Source: Clostridium sp. OF09-36
GTDB taxonomy: Bacteria; Bacillota; Clostridia; Lachnospirales; Lachnospiraceae
DNA length: 64,000 nucleotides
NCBI RefSeq assembly: GCF_003481985.1
Contig: NZ_QUMD01000003.1
Coordinates: 124,001-188,000 of the forward strand
Direction: 5' to 3'
Each line of letters begins with the position of its first letter. Positions within the stretch are counted from its first letter, which is position 1. The notes under the pieces were generated by a model. It was given only the letters and a program-made list of their open reading frames with translations. It ran no database searches and was not told where the DNA came from. Shown here piece by piece: positions 43,962 to 52,687 of the stretch. The translations under genes and the position numbers were made by a program.

Positions 43962-45878
43962 GTGGGAAAGATAGCACTTCTGGTGTCCAGGGAGGAGATG
44001 ATCCACCAGGCCCATAACATTTTGCAGGAGAAGAAATTTGAAATCCAGGAAATGCGGGTGATCCATACGGAGGATACCGTTATGGAGGCCCGGCGGTCTA
44101 TTGCGGACGGGGCAACGATCATCATTGCCCGCGGGTTGCAGGCTTCCATCATCAAACAGTATACAGATATCCCGGTCGTTGAGATCGTCCTGACGGCGCA
44201 GGAGATGGCGCTTCTGGTCATGCGTGCCAAGCAGATCGCTGGAAAGGAAAAGCCGGTCGTGGCCGTGGTCGGGTTCCGGAATATGTTCTGTGATATGTCT
44301 TACTTTGATGAGCTTTATAATATTGAACTGAAAACGTATTTTGCGGATCAGGGAGCGGAGCTTCCGGTTGCGGTGCGCAGGGCAATTTTAGATGGCGCTG
44401 ATGTTGTGATCGGCGGAGACACGGCGGTTTCCATCGCAACAGAGGCCGGGGTACCGTCTCTGTTCCTTTCCATGACGGAGGATTCCATGCGGCAGGCATT
44501 TTCTACAGCAGAAAACATGGAATATGCCATGAATGTGGAAAAGAAAACTGCAGCACAGCTGGAGACCCTGCTGGATTATTCCTACAGCGGAGTTATCCGT
44601 CTGGATGGAAATGGCATCATCACTGCGGTAAACCCGCTGATGGAAGATATGATCGGCAAAACGGAAAGCGAGTTAAAGGGCCAGGATATCCGGAAAGCAG
44701 CGCCTATGATCGGCAAAGAGGCGTGGAACCGGGTCTTCCAGGAGGGAGAGGATTATTCCCTGTTCTTTGAGTGGAACCAGACTCCGATCTTTGCAGTGCT
44801 GGCTCCGGTCTTATACGAATCCCGCGTGGACGGCGCCATTGCCACCTGCCATAAAATGAAGAAAAAGACCGTGACACCTGACCGGTCTCGGATGATCCGG
44901 AAAGAGAAAAGTGAAAGGGCACTTCCCCCACTGGTACAGTTTGAAGATATCCTCCAGAAATCAAAGGCTATGCAGGAATGTATCCGCAAGGCAAACCTGT
45001 ATGCGCTTTCCGAGCACCCGGTGGTACTCATCGGAGAGCCCGGGACGGAAAAACGCATGCTGGCAGAAAGTATCCACAACAGCAGTATCCGCGCACAGGG
45101 GCCATTTCTCGATGTGCCGTGTGAGGGACTTTCCGGGGAGGAGCAGAAGAACATGATCTTCGGAAACCGCGGCGCGGTGCTTCAGGTACAGGGCGGGACA
45201 CTTTTACTGCGTGATGTGGAAGAGCTGACGGCGGCCAACCAGTACCGGCTTTACCAGCTGATCCGTTTTAGGGTCTGCCACGGTGCAGATATTGGAAGCC
45301 TGCGGAAGGTGGATGTGCGGGTTATGGTGACGATCGGCTGCCCGCTTTCTGAATTGATGGCAGAGGGCAAGATCAGCCCGGATCTTTACTATCTTTTATC
45401 AGGACTGGAACTGTTTGTCCCGCCGCTTCGCGAACGCAGGGAGGATCTTTTCGATAAAATCGAAGACACGATCCATGACTGCTGTGAGCATTATTCTAGA
45501 TATCATGTCCTGACGAAGGGAGCCATGGAGGTGCTTCTGGATTATCCGTGGAAAGGAAACCTGTTCCAGATTGAGAGCTTTTGCGAGCGTCTGATCCTGA
45601 TGGCCGGAAAACGTTCCATTGATGAGATTGCAGTACGCAGGCTTTTAGAGGAGCTGTATCCGGAGCAGGCGATGGGAGACGATTTCAAGAAGGAGCAGGA
45701 AAAGACCGCAGAAAAGGGGAAAGCACTGGCGCGGGAGTGGGATACCCTGCCAGATGAGGCACAGAGGATCCTGCAGCTTTTGCATAAATTCAGCGGGAAC
45801 CGGGAGAAGACAGCCAGGGAGCTTGGAGTCAGCAAGGCAACGCTCTGGCGCCATATGAAAAAGTATGATATCACCTGA
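43962..45878 (+). CDS. PrpR-like PAS/AAA+ regulator with degraded sigma54-activator core
   Basis: 638 residues. PrpR_N sensor domain (residues 1-190, ARGLQASIIKQYTDIPVVEI and GFRNMFCDM), PAS domain near 205-300 (LDYSYSGVIRLDGNGIITAVNP), an AAA+-like domain near 330-560, and a Fis-type helix-turn-helix (REKTARELGVSKATLWRHMKKY). Walker A reads GEPGTEKRML instead of GExGTGKE, and the GAFTGA loop is missing (IFGNRGAVLQVQGGTLLL). It should not be able to drive sigma54, so it probably acts with sigma-A or as a repressor. GTG start at 43962. It precedes the garR operon. Confidence 0.85.
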   Translation: MGKIALLVSREEMIHQAHNILQEKKFEIQEMRVIHTEDTVMEARRSIADGATIIIARGLQASIIKQYTDIPVVEIVLTAQEMALLVMRAKQIAGKEKPVVAVVGFRNMFCDMSYFDELYNIELKTYFADQGAELPVAVRRAILDGADVVIGGDTAVSIATEAGVPSLFLSMTEDSMRQAFSTAENMEYAMNVEKKTAAQLETLLDYSYSGVIRLDGNGIITAVNPLMEDMIGKTESELKGQDIRKAAPMIGKEAWNRVFQEGEDYSLFFEWNQTPIFAVLAPVLYESRVDGAIATCHKMKKKTVTPDRSRMIRKEKSERALPPLVQFEDILQKSKAMQECIRKANLYALSEHPVVLIGEPGTEKRMLAESIHNSSIRAQGPFLDVPCEGLSGEEQKNMIFGNRGAVLQVQGGTLLLRDVEELTAANQYRLYQLIRFRVCHGADIGSLRKVDVRVMVTIGCPLSELMAEGKISPDLYYLLSGLELFVPPLRERREDLFDKIEDTIHDCCEHYSRYHVLTKGAMEVLLDYPWKGNLFQIESFCERLILMAGKRSIDEIAVRRLLEELYPEQAMGDDFKKEQEKTAEKGKALAREWDTLPDEAQRILQLLHKFSGNREKTARELGVSKATLWRHMKKYDIT

Positions 45879-46087
45879 TCCTGTGATTATGCCGTGAAAA
45901 AAATAAACTGCGGAGATAACGGGAAAAGAAATCAAGAACGGGGAAAATAATGCCCCCAATAACCGGATATTGAGAAAATGACATGCGGGTGCAATGAAAA
46001 TAAAACGAAATGAAATAAATATGAAATAAAAATGCAAAAATATCACATTTGCTTCATTTTTTGATCTGGATTTGGATATTCTGCCTA

Positions 46088-46164
46088 TTGTTTGGCGGAA
46101 CCGGTTTGATTATAATTCAGACATAAGCTGACAGAAAGAAATGCGAAAGCACGAATCCTGTCAG
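46088..46164 (+). promoter_or_regulatory. garR promoter and inverted repeat
   Basis: TTGTTT (46088-46093), 17 bases, TATAAT (46111-46116). Just after the start, CTGACAG (46128-46134) and CTGTCAG (46158-46164) form an inverted repeat that may be an operator or leader hairpin. The rest of the 337-base gap from 45879 is AT-rich with no gene; I see no sigma54 promoter. Confidence 0.65.
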
Positions 46165-46215
46165 GGAAACCAAATGATGTTTTACTTTTTTATTTAAGAA
46201 AGAGAGGAATTCAAA

Positions 46216-47100
46216 ATGAAAATTGGATTTATCGGATTAGGTATCATGGGAAGACCGATGGCAAAGAACCTGGTTAAAGCAGGTCACGAGCTGGTTGTTT
46301 TCGATTTCAATAAAGATGCAGTAGCAGACCTGGTATCCTGCGGCGCAACCGCAGCAGAGAGCAACAAGGACCTGGCAGCTCAGGTTGACGTTGTTATCAC
46401 CATGGTTCCGAACTCCCCGCACGTAAGAGCAGCAGTTCTGGGCGAGAACGGTGTTGTTGAGGGTGCAAAAGAGGGTCTTGTTGTAATCGATATGAGCTCC
46501 ATCGACCCAACCGAGAGCAAGGCAATCGGCGCTGAGCTGGCTAAGCACGGCATCGATATGCTGGACTGCCCGGTATCCGGTGGCGAGCCGAAAGCAATCG
46601 ACGGTACCCTTTCCGTTATGTGCGGCGGTAAGAAAGAGCTGTTCGACAAGTACTATGACATGCTGATGGTTATGGCTGGTTCTGTAGTTTACGTTGGTGA
46701 CCTTGGTTCCGGTAACGTAGCTAAGCTGGCTAACCAGATGGTAGTAGCTATCAACATCGCAGCTGTAGCTGAGGCTCTGACCTTCGCTAAGAAAGCTGGC
46801 ACCGATCCTGAGTTAGTATACCAGGCAATCCGCGGTGGTCTGGCTGGATCTACCGTTATGGATGCTAAGGCTCCGATGATGTTAGCTGGCAACTACAAGC
46901 CGGGCTTCCGTATCGAGCTTCACATCAAAGACCTGAACAATGCTCTGAACGCAGCTCATGCAATCAGCTCTCCGGCTCCGTTAACCGCTGAGATGATGGA
47001 GATCATGCAGTTCTTAAGATCTGAGGGATGCGACAAAGACGATCACTCCAGCATCGTTAAGTACTACGAGAAGATTTCTGGTACCAGCATCGTTAAATAA
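46216..47100 (+). CDS. garR: 2-hydroxy-3-oxopropionate (tartronate semialdehyde) reductase
   Basis: 294-residue member of the 3-hydroxyisobutyrate dehydrogenase family: NAD-binding FIGLGIMGRPMAKNL at the start, substrate motif DCPVSGGEPKAIDGTLS near 118 and the catalytic lysine in GNVAKLANQMVV near 171. It reduces tartronate semialdehyde to D-glycerate. The closely placed glycerate kinase gene favours this over other family members. AGAGAGGA precedes the ATG. It is the first gene of a transcript with a sigma-A type promoter. Confidence 0.87.
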   Translation: MKIGFIGLGIMGRPMAKNLVKAGHELVVFDFNKDAVADLVSCGATAAESNKDLAAQVDVVITMVPNSPHVRAAVLGENGVVEGAKEGLVVIDMSSIDPTESKAIGAELAKHGIDMLDCPVSGGEPKAIDGTLSVMCGGKKELFDKYYDMLMVMAGSVVYVGDLGSGNVAKLANQMVVAINIAAVAEALTFAKKAGTDPELVYQAIRGGLAGSTVMDAKAPMMLAGNYKPGFRIELHIKDLNNALNAAHAISSPAPLTAEMMEIMQFLRSEGCDKDDHSSIVKYYEKISGTSIVK

Positions 47101-47211
47101 TAAGCGTTACCAGATAAAATAATTTAAGAAAAGTCATCATGCACTGCTGCTTACGGGTCCGTGGGCAGCAGTGTGTCAGATAAGGCGTCATGTGCGCTGG
47201 AAGGAGATAGT

Positions 47212-48111
47212 ATGAATACAGATTTTATTAAGGGCGTAGTTGTCCCGATGATCACCCCGATCGACAAAGATGAGCTGATCGACGAAGCTGCAATCCGCAG
47301 CCAGGTTGATTATGTAATCGATGGCGGCGTAAGCGGCATCCTGTTATTCGGCAGCAACGGTGAGTTCTATGTAGTAGAAGAAGATGAGATGGAGAGAGGC
47401 TTAAAGATCGTTGTAGATCAGGCAGCTGGACGTGTTCCGGTATACTTCGGTATCGGCGCTATCAGCACCAAAAAGTGCATCCGTCTTGCAAAGATGGCAG
47501 TAGCAAACGGCGCAGCAAGCGTATCTGTTCTGCAGCCGATGTTCTTAAAGCCAACTGAGACCGAGCTGTTTACTCACTTCAAAGCAATCGCAGACGCTGT
47601 TCCGGAGACTCCGGTACTGCTTTACAACAACCCGGGACGTGTAGGCTACACCCTGTCTGCAAACCTGGTTGAGAGACTGGCTCATGAGGTTCCGAACATC
47701 GTAGGTATGAAAGATACCAGTGGTGATATCACCCAGACTTCTGAGTTCATCCGCAGAAACAGAGACGTAAACTTCAAGGTATTCGGCGGAAAAGACACCC
47801 TGCTTTATGCTTCCATGTGCCACGGCGCAGTAGGTGGTGTATGTACCGCAGCAAACTTCATGCCGGAGCTGATTACTGATGTATACAACAAGTATGTTGC
47901 AGGCGATCTTCAGGGCTCCCTTGAGGCTCAGTTCAAATTAAATCCGGTACGTCTGTCCATGGACGGCGCAAGCTTCCCGGTAGCAGCAAAGGATATGGCT
48001 AACTTACGCGGCCGTAACGTAGGCCTTCCGTACACCCCGAACCTGGCTACTCCGGAGGGTCCGGTATTAGACAAGATCAAAGCTGAGATGACCAAGGCTG
48101 GTCTGCTTTAA
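47212..48111 (+). CDS. DHDPS/N-acetylneuraminate lyase family aldolase or dehydratase
   Basis: 299-residue class I aldolase barrel. The Schiff-base lysine is in VGMKDTSGD near 163, the Tyr in LLYNNPGRVGYT near 135 and the front motif GSNGEFYVVEEDE near 48. The family includes DapA, N-acetylneuraminate lyase, 2-keto-3-deoxygluconate aldolases and KdgD. GGSTGE of DapA is replaced by GSNGEF, so a sugar-acid substrate is more likely than lysine synthesis. With garR and glycerate kinase around it, splitting 5-keto-4-deoxyglucarate into pyruvate and tartronate semialdehyde is an attractive inference. AAGGAG before ATG at 47212. Confidence 0.82.
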   Translation: MNTDFIKGVVVPMITPIDKDELIDEAAIRSQVDYVIDGGVSGILLFGSNGEFYVVEEDEMERGLKIVVDQAAGRVPVYFGIGAISTKKCIRLAKMAVANGAASVSVLQPMFLKPTETELFTHFKAIADAVPETPVLLYNNPGRVGYTLSANLVERLAHEVPNIVGMKDTSGDITQTSEFIRRNRDVNFKVFGGKDTLLYASMCHGAVGGVCTAANFMPELITDVYNKYVAGDLQGSLEAQFKLNPVRLSMDGASFPVAAKDMANLRGRNVGLPYTPNLATPEGPVLDKIKAEMTKAGLL

Positions 48112-48151
48112 TCGTTTCGTTTAACTGAATAGAAACTACGGCATTGATGAT

Positions 48152-48188
48152 GGACCGGCGATTCTTCTTGGATGCCGGTCCGTTTTTT
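48152..48188 (+). terminator. Intrinsic terminator after the DHDPS-family gene
   Basis: GGACCGGC (48152-48159) pairs with GCCGGTCC (48174-48181), followed by six T. Confidence 0.88.
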
Positions 48189-48257
48189 CATTGTCTGTCA
48201 TGCTGCGAAGACGCTGATGGTGTGTTCGCTGATTTCACTTATGTATAAGGAGGATTT

Positions 48258-49394
48258 ATGAAATTACTGTTTGCATCCGATTCTTTCAAGGGAACTTTAT
48301 CTTCTGACCAGATCATTAAGCTGTTAAATGAGTCCGCACAGCGTGTATTCCCGGGCTGTGAGACTGTTGGTGTTCCGGTTGCGGACGGCGGCGAGGGAAC
48401 TGTTGACGCAGTTATCGCAGTAACCAAGGGCGATTACCGCAAGGTAAAGGTACATGGACCGCTCATGGAGGAGACAGAGGCTTCCTATGGTGTGTTCCAT
48501 GGCGATTCTGCTATCATCGAGATGGCAGCAGCATCCGGACTTCCGATGGTTCCGACCGAGAAGAGAAACCCGTTAAATACAACAACCTATGGTACCGGTG
48601 AGCTGATCAAGGATGCTCTGGATAACGGCTACCGTAAGCTTTCCATCGCAATTGGCGGCAGCGCTACCAACGATGGCGGTATGGGTGCTATGAGTGCACT
48701 GGGCGTTCGTTTCCTGGATGCACAGGGCAATGTGCTGACCGGTGTTGGTTCTGATCTGGAGAAGGTAGCAGATATCGATATGAGCGGCCTGCATCCGGCA
48801 GTAGCCGAGGCTGAGATTACCGTTATGTGCGATGTAACCAATCCGTTAACCGGACCGGATGGTGCAACCTACACCTTCGGCAAACAGAAGGGCGGTACCC
48901 CGGAGATCCTGGACCGTCTGGAAGCTGGCATGAAGAACTATGCAGCTGTTATGCGTGCAAAAGGCATGGATGTTGAGAATAAGGAAGGCGCAGGCGCAGC
49001 AGGCGGACTTGGTGCAGCCCTTTGCGGTTTCTTAAAAGCAAACTTAAAATCCGGTATCGAGACCGTGCTGGATCTGATCGATTTCGATGGCCTGTTAGAG
49101 GGTACCGATCTGGTAGTGACCGGTGAGGGACGTATCGACTGGCAGTCTGCATTCGGTAAGGTACCGAGCGGTATCGGTATGCGCTGTAAGGCAAAGGGTG
49201 TTCCGGCTGTGGCTATCGTAGGCGGCATGGGAACCGGCGCAGAGAAGATCTATGAGTTTGGCGTAGAGAGCATTGTTCCGACCATCAACGGTGCAATGGA
49301 TCTGGAGGAAGCATTAGAGCGTGCTGAGGAGCTTTACGCAAACGCAGCAGACAGAACCTTCCGCATGATCCGTGTTGGTATGCAGATGAAATAA
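48258..49394 (+). CDS. garK: Glycerate kinase (GarK/GlxK family)
   Basis: 378 residues. The family motifs LFASDSFKGTLSSDQI at the start, PVADGGEGTVDAV near 40, IAIGGSATNDGGMGAMSALG near 130 and TGEGRIDWQSAFGKVPSGI near 285 are all present. It phosphorylates D-glycerate to 2- or 3-phosphoglycerate, feeding glycolysis. AAGGAGG is 6 bases before the ATG. A terminator lies both before and after the gene, so it may be transcribed on its own as well as by read-through from garR. Confidence 0.9.
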   Translation: MKLLFASDSFKGTLSSDQIIKLLNESAQRVFPGCETVGVPVADGGEGTVDAVIAVTKGDYRKVKVHGPLMEETEASYGVFHGDSAIIEMAAASGLPMVPTEKRNPLNTTTYGTGELIKDALDNGYRKLSIAIGGSATNDGGMGAMSALGVRFLDAQGNVLTGVGSDLEKVADIDMSGLHPAVAEAEITVMCDVTNPLTGPDGATYTFGKQKGGTPEILDRLEAGMKNYAAVMRAKGMDVENKEGAGAAGGLGAALCGFLKANLKSGIETVLDLIDFDGLLEGTDLVVTGEGRIDWQSAFGKVPSGIGMRCKAKGVPAVAIVGGMGTGAEKIYEFGVESIVPTINGAMDLEEALERAEELYANAADRTFRMIRVGMQMK

Positions 49395-49411
49395 GATAAA
49401 AAAGATTACTA

Positions 49412-49447
49412 GGTGCGGCCGGTCGTTTACTGACCAGCCGCATTTTT
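49412..49447 (+). terminator. Intrinsic terminator after glycerate kinase
   Basis: GTGCGGCcGGTC pairs with GACCaGCCGCA around GTTTACT; five T follow. Confidence 0.82.
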
Positions 49448-49471
49448 GATTGGCATATCGAGGAGGCGCCG

Positions 49472-50488
49472 GTGGCGCGTCCGATGATTATAGGAAAACG
49501 GGGGTATACCATGGATATCAGTAATTTGTGGACCCTGCAGGTCATGATGTTTCTTCTGGTGGCTGCAGGTGCTATTCTGACCAGCAAGGGAATTTTAAAA
49601 GATAATGCGAAGCCGGTCCTGACGGATCTGGTTTTATATCTGTTCCTTCCCTGCAATATTATAAACTCATTCCGGATGGAATTTAATCTGGAAATCTTAA
49701 AAAAATTTGCGGTAGTCCTGGGAATCTCCCTGGCTGTCCAGTTTGTGAGCTATACGCTCAGCAAGCTGTTATATAACCATGTGCCGAAGGAATTAAAGCG
49801 TGTTATGCAGTACTGCACGATCGTTTCCAACTCCGGCTTTCTGGGACTCCCGATCGCGCAGGGAATTTATGGTGCAGAGGGAATGATGTACGCGTCTGTC
49901 TTTATCATTCCGATGCGTGTCATGATGTGGTCGGCAGGAATTGCCTGCTTTACGGAAAGCCCGGATATGAAGAGCGTCGTGAAGAAGCTGGTCGTTCATC
50001 CGTGCATCATTGCGGTGTACATCGGTTTGGGCCTGATGATCTTTCAGGATCCGTTGAACCAGCTTTATGGAGCGGTGCTTGGATGTAACCTTCCACTGGT
50101 CCCGGAGCTGGCTAAGGTCCTCATTGGCGCGCTGGATAAGGGAATCCGTTCTGCCGGTGGTTGTACCACAGCCATGACTATGGTCCTGATCGGTATGATG
50201 TTCTCCGGTATGTCCCTACGGAGCATGATCGATAAAAATACCATGTTTATTTCCGCACTCCGTCTGGTTGTGCTGCCGGCCATTGTCCTGACCGGCTGTC
50301 GTCTTGTCGGGATCGATCCGTTCCTGGCAGGTGTATGTACCATTATCACAGGTATGCCGGCTGGAAGTACTTCTGCGATCCTTGCGGCAAAATATGGCTG
50401 TGACTATAAATTTGCGACAAAATGTATCGTAATCTCTACATTATTGTCCCTGGTATCCATTCCGGTCTGGGCTATGGTCCTGGGATAA
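49472..50488 (+). CDS. AEC family (auxin efflux carrier type) transporter
   Basis: 338 residues with about ten hydrophobic segments. IVSNSGFLGLPIAQGIYG near 125 and ITGMPAGSTSAILAAKYG near 295 are typical AEC repeats. Bacterial AEC proteins often carry malate, malonate or other organic acids. Its place after garR, aldolase and glycerate kinase suggests it moves the sugar acid or glycerate of that pathway. The GTG at 49472 has AGGAGG 5 bases before; an ATG at 49511 is the other choice. Confidence 0.83.
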   Translation: MARPMIIGKRGYTMDISNLWTLQVMMFLLVAAGAILTSKGILKDNAKPVLTDLVLYLFLPCNIINSFRMEFNLEILKKFAVVLGISLAVQFVSYTLSKLLYNHVPKELKRVMQYCTIVSNSGFLGLPIAQGIYGAEGMMYASVFIIPMRVMMWSAGIACFTESPDMKSVVKKLVVHPCIIAVYIGLGLMIFQDPLNQLYGAVLGCNLPLVPELAKVLIGALDKGIRSAGGCTTAMTMVLIGMMFSGMSLRSMIDKNTMFISALRLVVLPAIVLTGCRLVGIDPFLAGVCTIITGMPAGSTSAILAAKYGCDYKFATKCIVISTLLSLVSIPVWAMVLG

Positions 50489-50492
50489 TAAA

Positions 50493-50555
50493 AAAGGCGT
50501 GTAAAAAATGATAAGCTCCCTTGATGGGAAACGGTTCATTTTTTACATGCCTTTT
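50493..50555. terminator. Bidirectional terminator
   Basis: A 20-base arm (50493-50512) pairs almost perfectly with 50536-50555. Long A and T runs on both sides serve both the AEC gene and the convergent membrane-protein gene. Confidence 0.85.
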
Positions 50556-50611
50556 GTTTTGCAGGAAATGCGCCCAGGCGTAAGAGTGTGGCAGTTACAT
50601 TCTTGTTGTGT

Positions 50612-51669
50612 TTACCGGGAAAGAGTAAACTGTGCGCTGTCCTTGTGCAGCGGAAGCATTTCATTTCCGTGGATGATCAGGACTGCCTGTTCGTGCGGCT
50701 GGAAATTCTTTAAATCCTCCGAGGTGCGCAGGGTCCAGAGAACGGCACCGCGGCGGTCCTTGAAGTGTACTGCAGAATTGGGACGTTTTTTTGTTCCATT
50801 GCTGCTTGTGTAGGAATCCTCGCGTTCTGCAAGAACATCCACTGCGGTCAGGACCGGTTCCTTCTGTAAGAAAGTCTTATGGTAGCGGAATTCCTTTTTC
50901 TGGGACAGCAGAGCAAAAAGCACGGCAACCACTAAAACCCAGGAGATCGTTGTTGCGCCCTGCATACCAAAGAACAGGGTGATCAGACCAAAAATAAAGA
51001 AGAGAACAATGGAAAACAGGTATTTTTTCCGTAATTACGGTTCCAGCCCTGGATCTGGTCCTGGTACTGGCTGATGTACATGGTGCGCTCTGCTTCGCTG
51101 AGCTCGCGGACCAGCTCTGTCTTTGGAGCTTCGAACTGCTGGGCGGCAATGCCCTTTTTGTCGATCACGGTTTCCGTGAAATTCGTGGGAGCTGCGATGA
51201 TCTGGCTGGCCTTTGGGCTGTCTGCCATCATCAGGCAGACGCGGGCACCTTCACCGACCTGCTCATAAAGCTCCTTCATGATCCGGACATTGTCCAGATA
51301 GACGTGCTTGGAAAAAACAATGCGCAGCGTGTAGTCTGTAACCGGGCCAAACAGGGTATGGCGGGTCCTGGTTTCTTTTTTGGAACAGGTTCCATAGCTG
51401 ATCAAAAAGTGGTTTCCAAGCTCGGAGCGGATGTGGCACATGCCGGAGTTTTCACGCCGTAATTTGGAAAGCCTCAGGTAGTGCGGGATAAAGGCAATGG
51501 CCAGTGCCCCGAGAATCAAAAGCAGCATAGGACTTAAGCCTGCGGTGATAATGCCGGCCAGCGCTGCCAGAGCAAGAAAGATAACGACTAAGGGCGCAGA
51601 GTATTCGGCAATCTGCATCAGCCGGTTGGAAAAAAGTCCCTGTGCAGCGTGGTAAAGACCAAGCGTCAT
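50612..51669 (-). CDS. Membrane protein of unknown function, one frameshift
   Basis: About 352 residues after repair; I do not recognise a family. Two hydrophobic segments lie near residues 22-60 (APLVVIFLALAALAGIITAG, LLLILGALAIAFIPHYL), and a soluble middle of about 140 residues contains VYLDNVRIMKELYEQVGEGARVCLMM. A second hydrophobic pair (FSIVLFFIFGLITLFFG, ISWVLVVAVLFALL) is followed by a C-terminal region with LTAVDVLAEREDSY. One T is missing from the run at 51025-51030 on the plus strand; restoring it joins YGKKYLFSIVLFF to the rest. It is divergent from the GntR gene. Confidence 0.65.
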
Positions 51670-51734
51670 ATTATCTTCCCGTGTGTACAGTCGGCAAAGC
51701 CGTAATCGGCCCGTGCCTGTTCTGGTGTGATCAT
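51666..51734 (-). CDS. 22-codon upstream reading frame or true N-terminus of the membrane protein
   Basis: MITPEQARADYGFADCTHGK begins this frame, behind AGAGGGG, a better ribosome binding site than that of the following gene. Its stop overlaps the next start as ATATGAC. It may be a coupling leader peptide. Since other genes here have lost single bases, it could also be the real start of the next protein. Confidence 0.4.
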   Translation of the reverse strand: MITPEQARADYGFADCTHGKII

Positions 51735-51811
51735 AAAACCCCTCTTTTCTATAATAAACTGTCTGTTATCGTAGCATAGACCGGATGGAAAGTCCAGAGT
51801 TACTCCCTGTC

Positions 51812-51840
51812 TTGTAAAAAAACAGCAGATACCGTATAAT
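51812..51840 (+). promoter_or_regulatory. Promoter of the first GntR gene
   Basis: TTGTAA (51812-51817), 17 bases, TATAAT (51835-51840), 54 bases before the start. Confidence 0.7.
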
Positions 51841-51894
51841 GTCTGTAAAAAGATAGAATATTCATGCAAAAAATGTATAAATGGGGAGAAAATT

Positions 51895-52581
51895 ATGATA
51901 CCACAGAATGCCATGGACAGTGATGAGATTTATATGGATCTATGCAGTAAGATAGAAAAGCTTGTCTATCTTCCTGGAGACAAGATCAGCGAAAACGAAC
52001 TTTGCAGACAATATGGTGTGTCAAGACATATCATCCGTACCGTGATCGGACGTTTGAAAGAACGGGCTCTTCTGACCGTGTATCCGCAGCGGGGAACCTT
52101 TGTCAGCCTGATCGATATGAAATCAGTAGAACTGATCTTATTTATCCGCGAGGCGGTAGAACAGGAGGCAGTCCGCCTTTTACAGTTCGAGGCACAGGAG
52201 GTCCGGGATAAGATGGGGGAATCCATGAAGAACTGTCTGAAACGCCAGCAGGAGGCAATTGACCGCCAGATCGATATGGATGCATTTTATGAGCTGGATA
52301 ATGCATTCCACGGATGCCTGCTGGAGGCTGTTGGCAAGCGCGAAGCAATGGCGTTCATCGGGGAGGATTATGTCCATTTCAGGCGGTGGAGAAATTTTGA
52401 TGTGATCAAGACCGGGCGCCAGGCTGGGATCATAAAAGAGCATACAGCTCTCATGGAAGCGCTGGTGCAGAATAAGACCAAGGAAGCCCACGAGATCCTC
52501 CATGCACATTTGAATACGATAAACCGACAGAAGTATATCAAAGAAAAGGTGTCATCCCAGTATTTTATCTATTATGAATAA
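51895..52581 (+). CDS. GntR family regulator (FCD type), paralogue 1
   Basis: 228 residues. Winged helix with CRQYGVSRHIIRTVIGRLKERALL near 45 and the wing YPQRGTFVSLIDMKS; FCD ligand domain with YELDNAFHGCLLEAVGK and HFRRWRNFDVIKTG. It is clearly related to the GntR protein at 57866 (shared YPQRGT-VSL-D and RWRNFDV). A perfect 14-base palindrome lies between it and the acyl-CoA ligase gene, so it probably controls the ligase. Confidence 0.87.
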   Translation: MIPQNAMDSDEIYMDLCSKIEKLVYLPGDKISENELCRQYGVSRHIIRTVIGRLKERALLTVYPQRGTFVSLIDMKSVELILFIREAVEQEAVRLLQFEAQEVRDKMGESMKNCLKRQQEAIDRQIDMDAFYELDNAFHGCLLEAVGKREAMAFIGEDYVHFRRWRNFDVIKTGRQAGIIKEHTALMEALVQNKTKEAHEILHAHLNTINRQKYIKEKVSSQYFIYYE

Positions 52582-52650
52582 GAAGAAATGAAGCTGGCCG
52601 AAAAAACAGTTGCAATGAGTCCTAAAAGGTGTTAAGTTATTAACAGAATA

Positions 52651-52664
52651 ACTTGTCGACAAGT
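52651..52664. promoter_or_regulatory. Perfect palindromic operator ACTTGTCGACAAGT
   Basis: The 14-base palindrome contains TTGT-CG-ACAA, a FadR/FCD-type GntR half-site pair, 24 bases before the ligase start. Confidence 0.7.
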
Positions 52665-52687
52665 GTGCAAGAAATAAGGGAGTTGTT

